A stretch of 25,229 nt of DNA from JBEBVQ01 sp037190845 (GCA_037190845.1 JBBCJI010000036.1:1-25229); one strand, 5' to 3'. Counted from the stretch's first letter, positions 6,455 to 14,275 are shown. Notes: generated by a model not told the origin, from the sequence alone. Translations and numbers: made by a program.

Positions 6455-6922
6455 ATGTTATTCTTCCTGGACATAGATGGTGTAATGGTTCCTGCCAAAG
6501 GCTGGAAGTGTCCTGAATTATTGCATGACGGGTTTCCTGTGTTTAGCATCAGGGCAACCCGCACACTTCAGCGTTTGGTTGCCGCTACAGATACTATTAT
6601 GCTGACCACGTCGCATAAGTCAACGTATAGCATAGAAGCATGGAAACGAATTTTCAGGAATAGAGGGATCAACATTGAAAACTTAGCGGTCCTTCCTGAA
6701 AACGTGCATCATCTAAGCAGGAAAGACGAAATCGTCCATTGGTTTAATGTTCATAATGTGGACGAAAATTTCGTCATTATTGATGATGACAAGTCGTTGA
6801 ATGAGCTTCCGGCTTTCCTGAGAGATAAGTTGGTACAAACCAGTTCTTATATAGGCCTTACGGAAGAGTACATAACAGCTATCCAATCTATCTCAATCCA
6901 GAACCCTCAACCGGCATTATAG
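6455..6922 (+). CDS. Small HAD-superfamily phosphatase-like protein (HAD_SAK type)
   Basis: The 155-residue protein has the four HAD motifs in order: motif I DIDGV with D6 and D8, motif II T52/S53 in MLTTSHKS, motif III K90 in LSRKDEI, and motif IV acidic D110-D112 in FVIIDDDKSLNE. There is almost no cap domain, and W63 follows motif II. The layout resembles the HAD domain of bacterial Swiss-army-knife RNA-repair proteins (Pfam HAD_SAK), which would suggest nucleic-acid 3'- or 5'-phosphatase activity; that assignment is from memory and tentative. I prefer the ATG at 6455, two residues before LDIDG, over a TTG at 6446. The gene converges on cas4, with a shared hairpin terminator between them. 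Confidence 0.78.
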   Translation: MLFFLDIDGVMVPAKGWKCPELLHDGFPVFSIRATRTLQRLVAATDTIMLTTSHKSTYSIEAWKRIFRNRGINIENLAVLPENVHHLSRKDEIVHWFNVHNVDENFVIIDDDKSLNELPAFLRDKLVQTSSYIGLTEEYITAIQSISIQNPQPAL

Positions 6923-6942
6923 CGTTTAGACGGGTAAAATGC

Positions 6943-6979
6943 CAACACCTCACTGAGCAACAGTGGGGTTGTATTTATT
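6943..6979 (+). terminator. Hairpin terminator between HAD gene and cas4
   Basis: CAAC(a)CC(t)CACTG (6943-6955) pairs with CAGTGGGGTTG (6961-6971) around the loop AGCAA, with two single-base bulges. TATTTATT follows on the plus strand. This fits a factor-independent terminator for the HAD gene; for convergent cas4 the hairpin is also present but the trailing T-run is weaker. It overlaps the cas4 stop codon (6975-6977). Confidence 0.55.
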
Positions 6980-7523
6980 CTCCCACATAGCAAAGCTCAT
7001 AATAGCTACAACTCTTACATATTTTGGCATGAATGACCGGCGGGCATTGCTCTGTCTCCTGCAACCGACCGACCTCAGGCGTAATCTGCTCCAGATAGCG
7101 TATGTCTTCGTCGGATAAATATATTGTGTCCGTCTGCCGAAGGAGGGGATATTCCAGGATCGCGCTGGCATCCTCAATCCCGTTAAGCCGCAGCAGCCAT
7201 AAGTAAAACTTCACCTGCCATTCATGCGCGACTTCTACTTTATTGCCGCGTTTGGTTTCATGAATGATTTTTTGCCGGGCGTCGAAAAAATCTATTTTGC
7301 CGGAAAGATCGAGAGGGTTGAGGGGAGAGGACTGAGAGGTGAAGGTAGCGGAGAGTTCTATTTCGGAATATTTTTCCGCACGTTGCGGGTAGCTGGTTTC
7401 ATGGAGGAGCTTACCGTCATAGACGGTGTCACTGGTGTGTTCCATACGGATACCATGGGCGTGCAGCCAGCATTCGCGCTTGCATACGTGGTAGAGGTTG
7501 ATAAGAGTGGCATTGATGGTCAT
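6975..7523 (-). CDS. cas4: CRISPR-associated exonuclease Cas4
   Basis: Cas4 is a RecB-like, iron-sulphur nuclease that trims prespacers and helps select the PAM side during adaptation. The 182-residue protein has the cluster cysteines C14 (YHVCKREC) and C169, C172, C178 (AKICKSCSYYELC). It also has nuclease residues H41, D78 (GKIDFFDA), E89 and K91 (IHETKRGNK), and the WQVKFYLWLL helix near 102-111. All key residues are present. Oddly, residues about 58-74 (SATFTSQSSPLNPLDLS) separate EIEL from GKIDFF. In Cas4 relatives I know, these two strands are joined by a residue or two. The extra codons coincide with a GA-rich repeat like those upstream of other cas genes here. The gene is 26 bp downstream of cas3 and is the last of the effector-side operon. 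Confidence 0.95.
   Translation of the reverse strand: MTINATLINLYHVCKRECWLHAHGIRMEHTSDTVYDGKLLHETSYPQRAEKYSEIELSATFTSQSSPLNPLDLSGKIDFFDARQKIIHETKRGNKVEVAHEWQVKFYLWLLRLNGIEDASAILEYPLLRQTDTIYLSDEDIRYLEQITPEVGRLQETEQCPPVIHAKICKSCSYYELCYVGE
7302..7352 (-). repeat. GA-rich repeat inserted in frame inside cas4
   Basis: Within the coding sequence, plus-strand bases 7314-7336 match the repeat upstream of cas2 (1638-1660) at 20 of 23 positions; the mismatches are at 7317, 7326 and 7332. The segment encodes the low-complexity, Ser/Pro-rich stretch at Cas4 residues 58-74. Repeat identity is seen directly; that it arose by insertion is inferred from the expected continuity of the Cas4 fold. Confidence 0.6.
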
Positions 7524-7549
7524 AAACTACATCAGTAATTTTATTGAAA

Positions 7550-9835
7550 TTAAAGCATCACAAAAGTCCCCCAGGCATCTTCCGCATCTGCTTGCAAACC
7601 TATTTCCGGATTGTATTTTTTATTGGTTATCAGATATTGTTCAATATTTACTTTAGTTCCTTTACTGAAAGCGTAGCTATCTCTCCTGATGTTATCATTT
7701 TTCGACCAACCGATAAATCTGCCTTTTCTTATTTGCACTTTTTCACTTTCAGCACTGATAAAGTCCAGACGGGATAAATGCTGTTCATAATCTGCTTTAT
7801 TGCATTGAGGAAGTATTTTGATGCCGTCAAACTGTTTGTAGAAATCATCCTCGGTATGTTTATTTTTAACCATCGGAGATAACATCTGTAAAGCCTCTTT
7901 CAGCCAACGATACTGGTCTTCAAAAGTCTTTTTATCCTTTTCATTCCAATCCCCGTACACTTCGTCAATAGAGTTTTGCAACCTGGCTTCATCAACTATG
8001 CCATCATCAACTTTGGTGATTTTTTGAAAAGCGGTAAGCGTTTTTTCAACGATTGATGGATCGTAAATGTATTCGTCTGCGGCATGGTGCTCTTTAAATA
8101 CAATACATGCACAAATGCCTTTTCTTCTTCGTCTGTTTACCCGCCCGAACCGTTGAATCAAAGCATCAATTGGCGCCGGTTCTGAATAAATAATGTCATA
8201 ATCAATATCCAGGCTCACTTCGATTGCCTGTGTACCGACTAACAATTTCACATCATCAGACATCAGGTCTTTTTCTTTTTTACTTCTGTCTCTTCCTGTG
8301 AATGAGCCATGTAATAAAACAGCTTCATTTTCCAAAACATGACCCTTCAATGCCAGGAACATATCCTGTGAAGATTTTACAGTATTGCATACAACCAATA
8401 CCTTTTTACCGGCATTTAGCTGCTGTTGTATTTCGTCTAAGGAATTACTCAGCAATCCTTCCTTCAATACGATCTTATGCCGTCTAAAGCTTTTATATAA
8501 AGCAGGATCGGCGTTCACTATCCTGAATTCACCGAGTATACTTTCCAGTTCCTGTTGCATGAACCGGGGCATAGTGGCGGTCATAATCATAACCTTTGCC
8601 TGTAATTGTTGCGTAGCAAATTCTATCAGTACTTTTATTTGTGCAAAAGTTTCAGGACTGTAGGCATGGATTTCGTCAAACACCAGATAGCTTCCGGACA
8701 TTTCAAAAATACCTTGTTCGTATCCTTTTAACCCAAACAGGTGCTTCAACAACTGGAACGGCGTCGTTACTTTCACCGGGGTGATGATGCTTTTGAACTT
8801 TTCTTTCAGCCCCTGAATGTTTTCTTTCTTTGCCTGGACAGTGTACTGAAGATTATCAAAATAGTTATTGAGGTAATCACTCAGTTTCCCATGCAGCATC
8901 CCGATTTTATCTTCACCCATTTCCTTTTTAAGCCGCTCGAACATGGCATTTATAGACGCTGTAAAGGGCAGGGTGTAAAACACCCGTCCCTGTCCGGAAT
9001 GGTTCAGTTGGTTTTGGATCCACATAAGTGCACTTTCTGTTTTACCAGAACCGGTAGGTGCTATCAGAAATAGATTTCCGATGATGCTGCTGCATTGTAG
9101 CTGGTGTACATAGGGTTGATAAGCGGTGTTGTACAGGTAGTTAAAATCTTTGTCCTCAAGGGTGAACAAAGTGTCAACTTTGGCGGAACCCAAATGATCA
9201 CACCATTTCAAACCGCCGAACAACATCATCAATAGAAAGTACTGGTCTGTGGCAGGTTTATGTGGTGACTTGTTATACGGCCTGATTAACCCGTCTAACG
9301 CTTTGGGCTTTAGTTCACCAGTATGTACACCATATTCTTTCAGCAAATTGAGTACATCATTTATTCGAACACATTCTTTAAATGCATCCTGAAAGCTTTT
9401 CCTATCGTCAATCGTGGACAATATTCCGAAGCTATCTCCAGTCTCATAAAAAGCAAGCTGTTCTTGCAATTCCTGATAATATTTATGATGTCCGGCAACA
9501 GCAAGTTTTATTGAGTTAATGGTGGTCTTATCAAAATCCGTAAGTGCATCAATAAAGGGAATTGAGAATAGCTCGTGCCGCTGGGACCGCCACTGATTGG
9601 GCTTTTCGTCTAAGAGGTATTGAAACTCTTTATGCGCCTTTCCTAAATCATGGCAAATAATGGTAGTCTTTAGTACTTCCCAGAATTGTGCCCCCAATCC
9701 GGAAACTGAAACGGCTTTGGGAAAAGCAGTCTTTAGGAAATCATAGATAACCAGGCAATCTTCAATATGTTCTTTCAGCGTTATTGCTGAGACGCCCCGT
9801 TTGCTGTCTTTGGATTTTGCCAATAACGCCATCAT
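7550..9835 (-). CDS. cas3: CRISPR-associated helicase-nuclease Cas3 (HD + DExH fusion)
   Basis: Cas3 is recruited by Cascade after target binding, then unwinds and degrades the non-target strand. The 761-residue protein has an N-terminal HD nuclease with H23, H62-D63 (CHDLGKAH), H87, H116-H117 (AGHHKYY) and D213 (WCDHLGSA). The superfamily 2 helicase follows: Walker A PTGSGKT (260-266), DEIH (387-390), MTAT (418-421), LLHGSFTGRDR (507-516), motif V GTQAIEVSLDID (534-545) and motif VI QRFGRVNR (561-568). It is intact. Its start abuts the cas5 stop (9836-9838) with no spacing, and a second Met follows at position 2. Composition is clearly lower in GC than in cas4 or cas1. Confidence 0.97.
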   Translation of the reverse strand: MMALLAKSKDSKRGVSAITLKEHIEDCLVIYDFLKTAFPKAVSVSGLGAQFWEVLKTTIICHDLGKAHKEFQYLLDEKPNQWRSQRHELFSIPFIDALTDFDKTTINSIKLAVAGHHKYYQELQEQLAFYETGDSFGILSTIDDRKSFQDAFKECVRINDVLNLLKEYGVHTGELKPKALDGLIRPYNKSPHKPATDQYFLLMMLFGGLKWCDHLGSAKVDTLFTLEDKDFNYLYNTAYQPYVHQLQCSSIIGNLFLIAPTGSGKTESALMWIQNQLNHSGQGRVFYTLPFTASINAMFERLKKEMGEDKIGMLHGKLSDYLNNYFDNLQYTVQAKKENIQGLKEKFKSIITPVKVTTPFQLLKHLFGLKGYEQGIFEMSGSYLVFDEIHAYSPETFAQIKVLIEFATQQLQAKVMIMTATMPRFMQQELESILGEFRIVNADPALYKSFRRHKIVLKEGLLSNSLDEIQQQLNAGKKVLVVCNTVKSSQDMFLALKGHVLENEAVLLHGSFTGRDRSKKEKDLMSDDVKLLVGTQAIEVSLDIDYDIIYSEPAPIDALIQRFGRVNRRRRKGICACIVFKEHHAADEYIYDPSIVEKTLTAFQKITKVDDGIVDEARLQNSIDEVYGDWNEKDKKTFEDQYRWLKEALQMLSPMVKNKHTEDDFYKQFDGIKILPQCNKADYEQHLSRLDFISAESEKVQIRKGRFIGWSKNDNIRRDSYAFSKGTKVNIEQYLITNKKYNPEIGLQADAEDAWGTFVML

Positions 9836-10504
9836 TTAAGCAAAGTTCAATTCATGAAAGTAAATGTTCACGTCCTTCCCGTCGGGCAATATATCTTTAA
9901 AAGCGGTGAGGGTAGGGCCTGACGTGGGTGACTTCCAGCCAATGATGCTATAAGGTTCCGTTCCTAAGTTTTTCCTCGGAAATTCATCCGTAAAATATTG
10001 GGGCAATGCCTGGATCTGTCCGGGAAGATGATGTTTGAATGGAACAATCTGCCCTCTGATCTCGCTCGGATTTTCTGCCCTTTCCAGTCGCACCTTTTCA
10101 GAAATATTAATGACGGTCGCCAGGTCATTCATTCTCCCTAATAGCAATTGAAAATAAGGGGCAGACAAATATTTTGCTATTTGCTCATTTGGCGTATAGA
10201 TACGTAAGAAGTTGTTGAACAAAAATTTCCTGTAAATGATATTCGACTTGGCATTATTGGTAGGTTTACCATCTTTACTGCTGATCTGGTAAATTGTTTC
10301 CAGATCTTCGCCTTCACCCTCGTACGCAAAATAATAACCTAACTGCAGGTTTTTATGATGCAGGTATTGACCGGCTGCCGCATTGATCAGTCCCAGTACA
10401 GTACTCAAAGGCGGAACTTCCAGCGTGGGTTGCGTACCGCTAATCAGATTCGGATACCGGAAACTTGCCGTCCAGCTTGCGATGTCAATTTTAAATACTT
10501 CCAT
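9836..10504 (-). CDS. cas5: CRISPR-associated protein Cas5 (Cas5b/Cas5t, subtype I-B)
   Basis: Cas5 caps the 5' handle of the crRNA in Cascade. The 222-residue protein starts MEVFKIDIASWTASFRYP, with the family signature PPLSTVLGLINAAAG at 31-45, a YYFAYEGEG strand and LGRMNDLAT (122-130). It has the usual length for the I-B Cst-type Cas5 and one RAMP-like ferredoxin domain. It lies one base downstream of cas7 and abuts cas3, so the four effector genes are tightly coupled translationally. Confidence 0.94.
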   Translation of the reverse strand: MEVFKIDIASWTASFRYPNLISGTQPTLEVPPLSTVLGLINAAAGQYLHHKNLQLGYYFAYEGEGEDLETIYQISSKDGKPTNNAKSNIIYRKFLFNNFLRIYTPNEQIAKYLSAPYFQLLLGRMNDLATVINISEKVRLERAENPSEIRGQIVPFKHHLPGQIQALPQYFTDEFPRKNLGTEPYSIIGWKSPTSGPTLTAFKDILPDGKDVNIYFHELNFA

Positions 10505-10505
10505 A

Positions 10506-11603
10506 TTACGGCAATTGAGTTTTCACCTGATCGCAATACTGATCTATTGCCTGATTGACACTTAATACCTTAACAATGTCAAACTCCGACTCTAATGCTT
10601 TTAATGCTTCGTTATACTCATCCATAAAACCACTACGCTTGCCAATGAATACGGTGCCTTTAAACTGTTCTTTATAGTCGTTTAAAACCTCTTTAAGTCC
10701 TTCGATATTCAATATGGCTCTTTCACTTTTTTGTCCTTCACCTACCGCAACATGTGAGAACGGATGATTACCTGATGTAGTGGTAGCCAGTATAATAAAC
10801 TTGGGTGTAACATCAGCCATATTGTTGGTTTGCATGGCGCCCCCGGAAATGGTTTTGAGGGCGGCAATAGTGTCTGTAATGCGTTTTTCCCTGATTGCTT
10901 TATCCAATTGCACCAGTTGTTGCGGTTCGCCGGATTTTGTTTTTACAAAAGGGTCATCAATCTCACTGACAATGCCATTCTCAACATATTCTTTTTTTAG
11001 ATCATCGCTAAGGTTTTTGAAGCCGGTCTTATTATAATTTCCAAAAGTTCCCACTTGGAATAAGTCAATAGAAAACATTCCTTTCATTATTGCGGAATAC
11101 TCCATTTTACTATACAGAACTGGATTGCCTTCATGTCTTGTCATACTTGCGGGGTGCTCCTCAGTGGAGGTGGAGGTTACCGAAACAATAACAGAGTTTT
11201 TTAATGGCGAAATTCTTGTAGCAGAAACATTCTCCGTTTCTTCTTTTCCTTTCTTATTTAATATTGGATTACCATCACCATCTCTTTTAATATCTTTGAG
11301 CGCTTTCATGTAGCCAAATACATCATCATCTGGATATTTTGCAGGGTTACAAGCTGTAAATGTTTGATTCTTGTCGTCAACTTTAATAATAGGGGACATT
11401 ACCCATCCATACTCGTTACGAAGAGTTTCACGCCACCAATACCGCCATGCCTGACCGGAAACATAGGTATACGTTCTCCTATTTTTATAAATTCTTTTGG
11501 TAGCTACCCCATTGTCATAATTGCTGCTGGTGCTTTTCCCCGCGTTATTCAGGGCTACAACATCTACATCGAGCAGGATAAAACCTTGTGTTTTTAAATT
11601 CAT
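10506..11603 (-). CDS. cas7: CRISPR-associated protein Cas7 (Cst2/DevR family, subtype I-B)
   Basis: Cas7 forms the repeated backbone along the crRNA spacer. The 365-residue protein opens with GFILLDVDVVALNNAG (7-22), then RRTYTYVSGQAWRYWWRETL (42-61), which is the characteristic Cst2/DevR N-terminus. A central basic insertion around 110-125 is followed by the conserved region with GMFSIDLFQVGTF. The TGFKNLSDD and GGAMQTNNMADVTP segments are also family-like. The gene is 14 bp downstream of cas8b1 and one base from cas5. No frameshift or missing segment is apparent. Confidence 0.94.
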   Translation of the reverse strand: MNLKTQGFILLDVDVVALNNAGKSTSSNYDNGVATKRIYKNRRTYTYVSGQAWRYWWRETLRNEYGWVMSPIIKVDDKNQTFTACNPAKYPDDDVFGYMKALKDIKRDGDGNPILNKKGKEETENVSATRISPLKNSVIVSVTSTSTEEHPASMTRHEGNPVLYSKMEYSAIMKGMFSIDLFQVGTFGNYNKTGFKNLSDDLKKEYVENGIVSEIDDPFVKTKSGEPQQLVQLDKAIREKRITDTIAALKTISGGAMQTNNMADVTPKFIILATTTSGNHPFSHVAVGEGQKSERAILNIEGLKEVLNDYKEQFKGTVFIGKRSGFMDEYNEALKALESEFDIVKVLSVNQAIDQYCDQVKTQLP

Positions 11604-11617
11604 GATTATACATTTTG

Positions 11618-13036
11618 TTAGTTATCGTTATCAATTTCTGTTTCTTCTTCCAATGCGACGTCCACAGACTTGTTCATCTCGTGCAATCGCTGATAGATGG
11701 CAATCAGCAATAAATCTCTGATCTCATTCCAATAGGTTCCATCCGGGAATAAATAATCTGCATATTCTTCCATGGTAAGAAGTGGCTTTGCTCTGTCACC
11801 ATGTGTTCTGTTGTAGTCGGCAACAAGATTCAACAGGTATCGCCTTAATGCATTGCTCGACCGCTGCCCATTTATGCGGGTAATGGCTTTTTTGATTTCA
11901 TCATCGCTGCTGTCGGCAATGATAAAATCGGCCAGTTCCAGTATTTTGGAAAGTGTACGTTTATCCATATTTCTAATATTTATTTGATATTGTTCTATAA
12001 TTTGAAAATTGAATGATTGGGTCCTGCTATGTTTCAATACCAATCGGCGGAAACCCTCTGTATTACCATTCAGTAAGTATTCAAACGCCCTGTTCCGCCA
12101 TATCCTGTAGGTATCGAAACCCGCTTGTTCTTTATTATTTGTCCATTGTTCGGATTGCGCATCATAAACTGCATTCTTAAACTTGGAATTGATGTATTGC
12201 CGGTAAATGAAATTGTTCCAATCTTTTTTGTGATCTAAAAGGCAGTACGCATAAAAGGAGAAAACAATGGCAGGAAGTGTGATGATGTTGATCGTCGGGC
12301 TTGCTCCAAAATTGGTAAAATGAAAAAGGTTTAAAGTCACATCTTTTGTAAAGCTCCGTCCACTATCTTCATCATAAGTAGCTGTTTTTACACCTTCAAT
12401 ACATTGCCTGGCATAATCAAAAATGGCATTTACAGGATTTGAAAAATCAGAACGTACAATTGACTTAGAAAGATTACTTCCCAGGCTTCTGTAGTTTTCA
12501 TCTACATTTTTACGGGTAAAAAATCTGGTCACTTCATATTTATTGCTCACTAACGCTGCCACCTTATCACCTAATTGCTCAACACCCAGTGGCACAAAAA
12601 ATATCCGGATCAATGCCTCCCCGGATAACTGAAGCCCACTTTCGAAGCCATGATGAAAATTGATTAGTGTAGCAGAACCGGACATGATATGATTGTCTCT
12701 TGCCGCAGCAAAGACTTTTGTTTTTTGCCCGGTAATTCTGCAATAGCCATCAACACCTTCAACTCCGTTTATCAGACTTTTGTAGTAGGCAATCGTTTTG
12801 TCATATCCTTTTTGCCCTTTGTTGGAATTATGTGTAATGGTTGAGTTCAAAAAGAAGCTATGCAAGTTGTTTTCCCACTTATGAACATAAATATTGGCAA
12901 CCTTCTCTATTAGATCAATAATAGATTTGTCCGGATATTTTTCCTGTAGATACTCAATCACTACACCTCCTATATCTGCAAAAGGATCGCCGGTTGGATG
13001 GGTAAGCCAATTAATTTCTGTAATCTCCTTAGTCAT
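11618..13036 (-). CDS. cas8b1: Cascade large subunit Cas8b1/Cst1 (subtype I-B)
   Basis: The large subunit recognises the PAM and helps recruit Cas3. The 472-residue protein has the Cst1 N-terminal signature WLTHPTGDPFADIGG (10-24). A segment GYCRITGQKTKVF (97-109) follows where relatives often have a cysteine knuckle; only C99 remains here, so zinc binding looks lost. NHIMSGSATLINFHHG (115-130) and the FFVPLGVEQLGDK region (146-158) are also typical. The C-terminal third is helical and ends in an acidic tail. It is the first gene of the tight cas8b1-cas7-cas5-cas3-cas4 operon, preceded by a 435-bp AT-rich region that should hold its promoter. The lines I counted in this gene are about 35-37% GC. 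Confidence 0.92.
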   Translation of the reverse strand: MTKEITEINWLTHPTGDPFADIGGVVIEYLQEKYPDKSIIDLIEKVANIYVHKWENNLHSFFLNSTITHNSNKGQKGYDKTIAYYKSLINGVEGVDGYCRITGQKTKVFAAARDNHIMSGSATLINFHHGFESGLQLSGEALIRIFFVPLGVEQLGDKVAALVSNKYEVTRFFTRKNVDENYRSLGSNLSKSIVRSDFSNPVNAIFDYARQCIEGVKTATYDEDSGRSFTKDVTLNLFHFTNFGASPTINIITLPAIVFSFYAYCLLDHKKDWNNFIYRQYINSKFKNAVYDAQSEQWTNNKEQAGFDTYRIWRNRAFEYLLNGNTEGFRRLVLKHSRTQSFNFQIIEQYQINIRNMDKRTLSKILELADFIIADSSDDEIKKAITRINGQRSSNALRRYLLNLVADYNRTHGDRAKPLLTMEEYADYLFPDGTYWNEIRDLLLIAIYQRLHEMNKSVDVALEEETEIDNDN

Positions 13037-13471
13037 TTTGATGAAGTACCATTTGCTATTTATAAATAAATCAATAATTTTTAATGATTGTCTCTTTGTG
13101 ATATATCAATAGAATTCCTGAAGAATTGAGATATTGTTATTTTCTTCTACTTCCCTTTTTACCCTTTGAACTGTGGAAGGAAGATAGAAATAAATAGTTG
13201 AATTATTAAGCTTCGTTACCATTTTATTTAAAAAGATGTACATATTCTTCAAAAATATACATCCTGCTCCTTTTACCTCTATGATCTGCAGGCTTTTTTG
13301 TCGTCAATCATTGTACAGACTGTAGTGATCTGCCTGAAATTGCTGTATAGGGAAAACAGGATTATTCGCTATTGTACAAAAACCGTAAAAATGGAAAATA
13401 GCAAATCTTCTTATTGTACTGTTTCCAGAAAAATTACAATAACAGGCTTCAGGAGTGAGGAGTAAACAGTT
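13037..13471 (-). promoter_or_regulatory. AT-rich gap between cas6 and cas8b1, likely effector-operon control region
   Basis: In most I-B loci cas6 and cas8 are adjacent, but here 435 bp separate them. The stretch holds the palindrome TGTACA three times (13237-13242, 13312-13317, 13373-13378) and once as TGTACT (13415-13420), the last three as ATTGTAC. It also holds a possible 38-aa ORF, and a weak GA-rich repeat remnant (CAGGAGTGAGGAGT, 13450-13463) next to the cas6 stop. No convincing TTG-N19-TAnnTTTG promoter was found; a CAAAAATA at 13250-13257 fits only the -7 half on the minus strand. Confidence 0.45.
13106..13222 (-). CDS. Possible small ORF (38 aa) upstream of cas8b1, unrecognised
   Basis: An ATG at 13222 opens 38 codons ending in TGA (13106-13108). 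The product begins MVTKLNNSTIYFYLPS and continues TVQRVKREVEENNNISILQ, a plausible short strand plus charged amphipathic helix. One base upstream ends a 12-codon ORF (13262-13224, starting MYIFEEYVHLFK) that has a good AAAAGGAG ribosome-binding site. The pair could be a leader peptide plus small protein, or one decayed gene split by a frameshift. I recognise no family. It lies on the cas strand directly before cas8b1. Confidence 0.3.
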   Translation of the reverse strand: MVTKLNNSTIYFYLPSTVQRVKREVEENNNISILQEFY

Positions 13472-14269
13472 CTATACCTCAACCCCGACCATCCCCATCC
13501 CCAAACTATTATACACCCCCACACCCGCATTCACCAACAGTTCAAGCGCCGCACCTGTACCACGCACTTTAAGCCTGAAATTGGTAAACCCACGGATCTT
13601 TGTTTCCGCCGGTGTCCCCGCTTTGATAGTCACGAGCCGGGATTTGGGCGGCCGCGGGAACAATACGGTTTCCATCCCGATGCTGGTAAATGTGGTATCC
13701 GCCGCTTCTGCCCCATGCAGTGCTGTATATTTCTCTTTCCAGTTGTAGAGCAACTGGGGGATAAAACCCGGCTCCTCCGGCGACAGGAAGGTATAATGTC
13801 CCTTTTCATTCTTGACCCCGCATACTACCGGGGACATGGGTTGCAGCAGCACCTCCTGCATGGTAGTATCTGCATGTATACCCGGCAGTGCAGGTACGGA
13901 CGTTACCTGGTCAATCGAAAATACAACCCTGTGATGCCTGTCGGCTATCTCGAGCTCCTGGTTCATGAAAAGTCCGCGGATAAATGTTTCCGCGGCCTGC
14001 GGCAGGTGAAAGGATACGGTCAGCTCTGCCCGGTCGGTGAGTAACTGCAGCCCGTTGTCGCGGATCTTAAAAGGCGTGCGCAGGTCGGAAAAGGTGAACA
14101 GCTTGAAGTTTTTCAGTCCTTCGCCATACCCTTTGTTGTGCAGGAAGTCAGCATATGCCTCATCTGCCCGGCCGATGATCCTGTAAATAGCGGCAGAGAG
14201 CGGGTACTGGTAATAAAACGTCAGCAATGACGCCTGATTGGTACGTGTTAATGACAGTCTGAAGCGCAT
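13472..14269 (-). CDS. cas6: CRISPR RNA-processing endoribonuclease Cas6
   Basis: Cas6 cleaves the repeat RNA to release crRNAs with the 8-nt 5' handle. The 265-residue protein has two RAMP-type ferredoxin folds. It starts MRFRLSLTR with YYQYPLSAAIYRII and FLHNKGY, where H44 is a likely catalytic histidine. KNFKLFTFSDL follows, and the C-terminus has the diagnostic glycine-rich loop GVGVYNSLGMGM at 249-260. I chose the ATG at 14269: an upstream in-frame start at 14314 only translates the GA-rich repeat. The gene is separated from cas8b1 by 435 bp and is GC-richer (two counted lines 50% and 55%) than the effector genes. It lies on the same strand as ompA-like and may receive its transcripts. 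Confidence 0.94.
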   Translation of the reverse strand: MRFRLSLTRTNQASLLTFYYQYPLSAAIYRIIGRADEAYADFLHNKGYGEGLKNFKLFTFSDLRTPFKIRDNGLQLLTDRAELTVSFHLPQAAETFIRGLFMNQELEIADRHHRVVFSIDQVTSVPALPGIHADTTMQEVLLQPMSPVVCGVKNEKGHYTFLSPEEPGFIPQLLYNWKEKYTALHGAEAADTTFTSIGMETVLFPRPPKSRLVTIKAGTPAETKIRGFTNFRLKVRGTGAALELLVNAGVGVYNSLGMGMVGVEV

Positions 14270-14275
14270 ATTTTT

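Noticed and set aside
7543..7550. ATTGAAAT, identical to the crRNA handle, between cas4 and cas3 (possible CreA-like mini crRNA)
   Set aside because: Only these eight bases match; the upstream 22 positions do not resemble the repeat, so it is most likely chance.
13250..13257. CAAAAATA as a -7 box for cas8b1
   Set aside because: No TTG partner at 19-20 bases and a very long implied leader; too weak to call.
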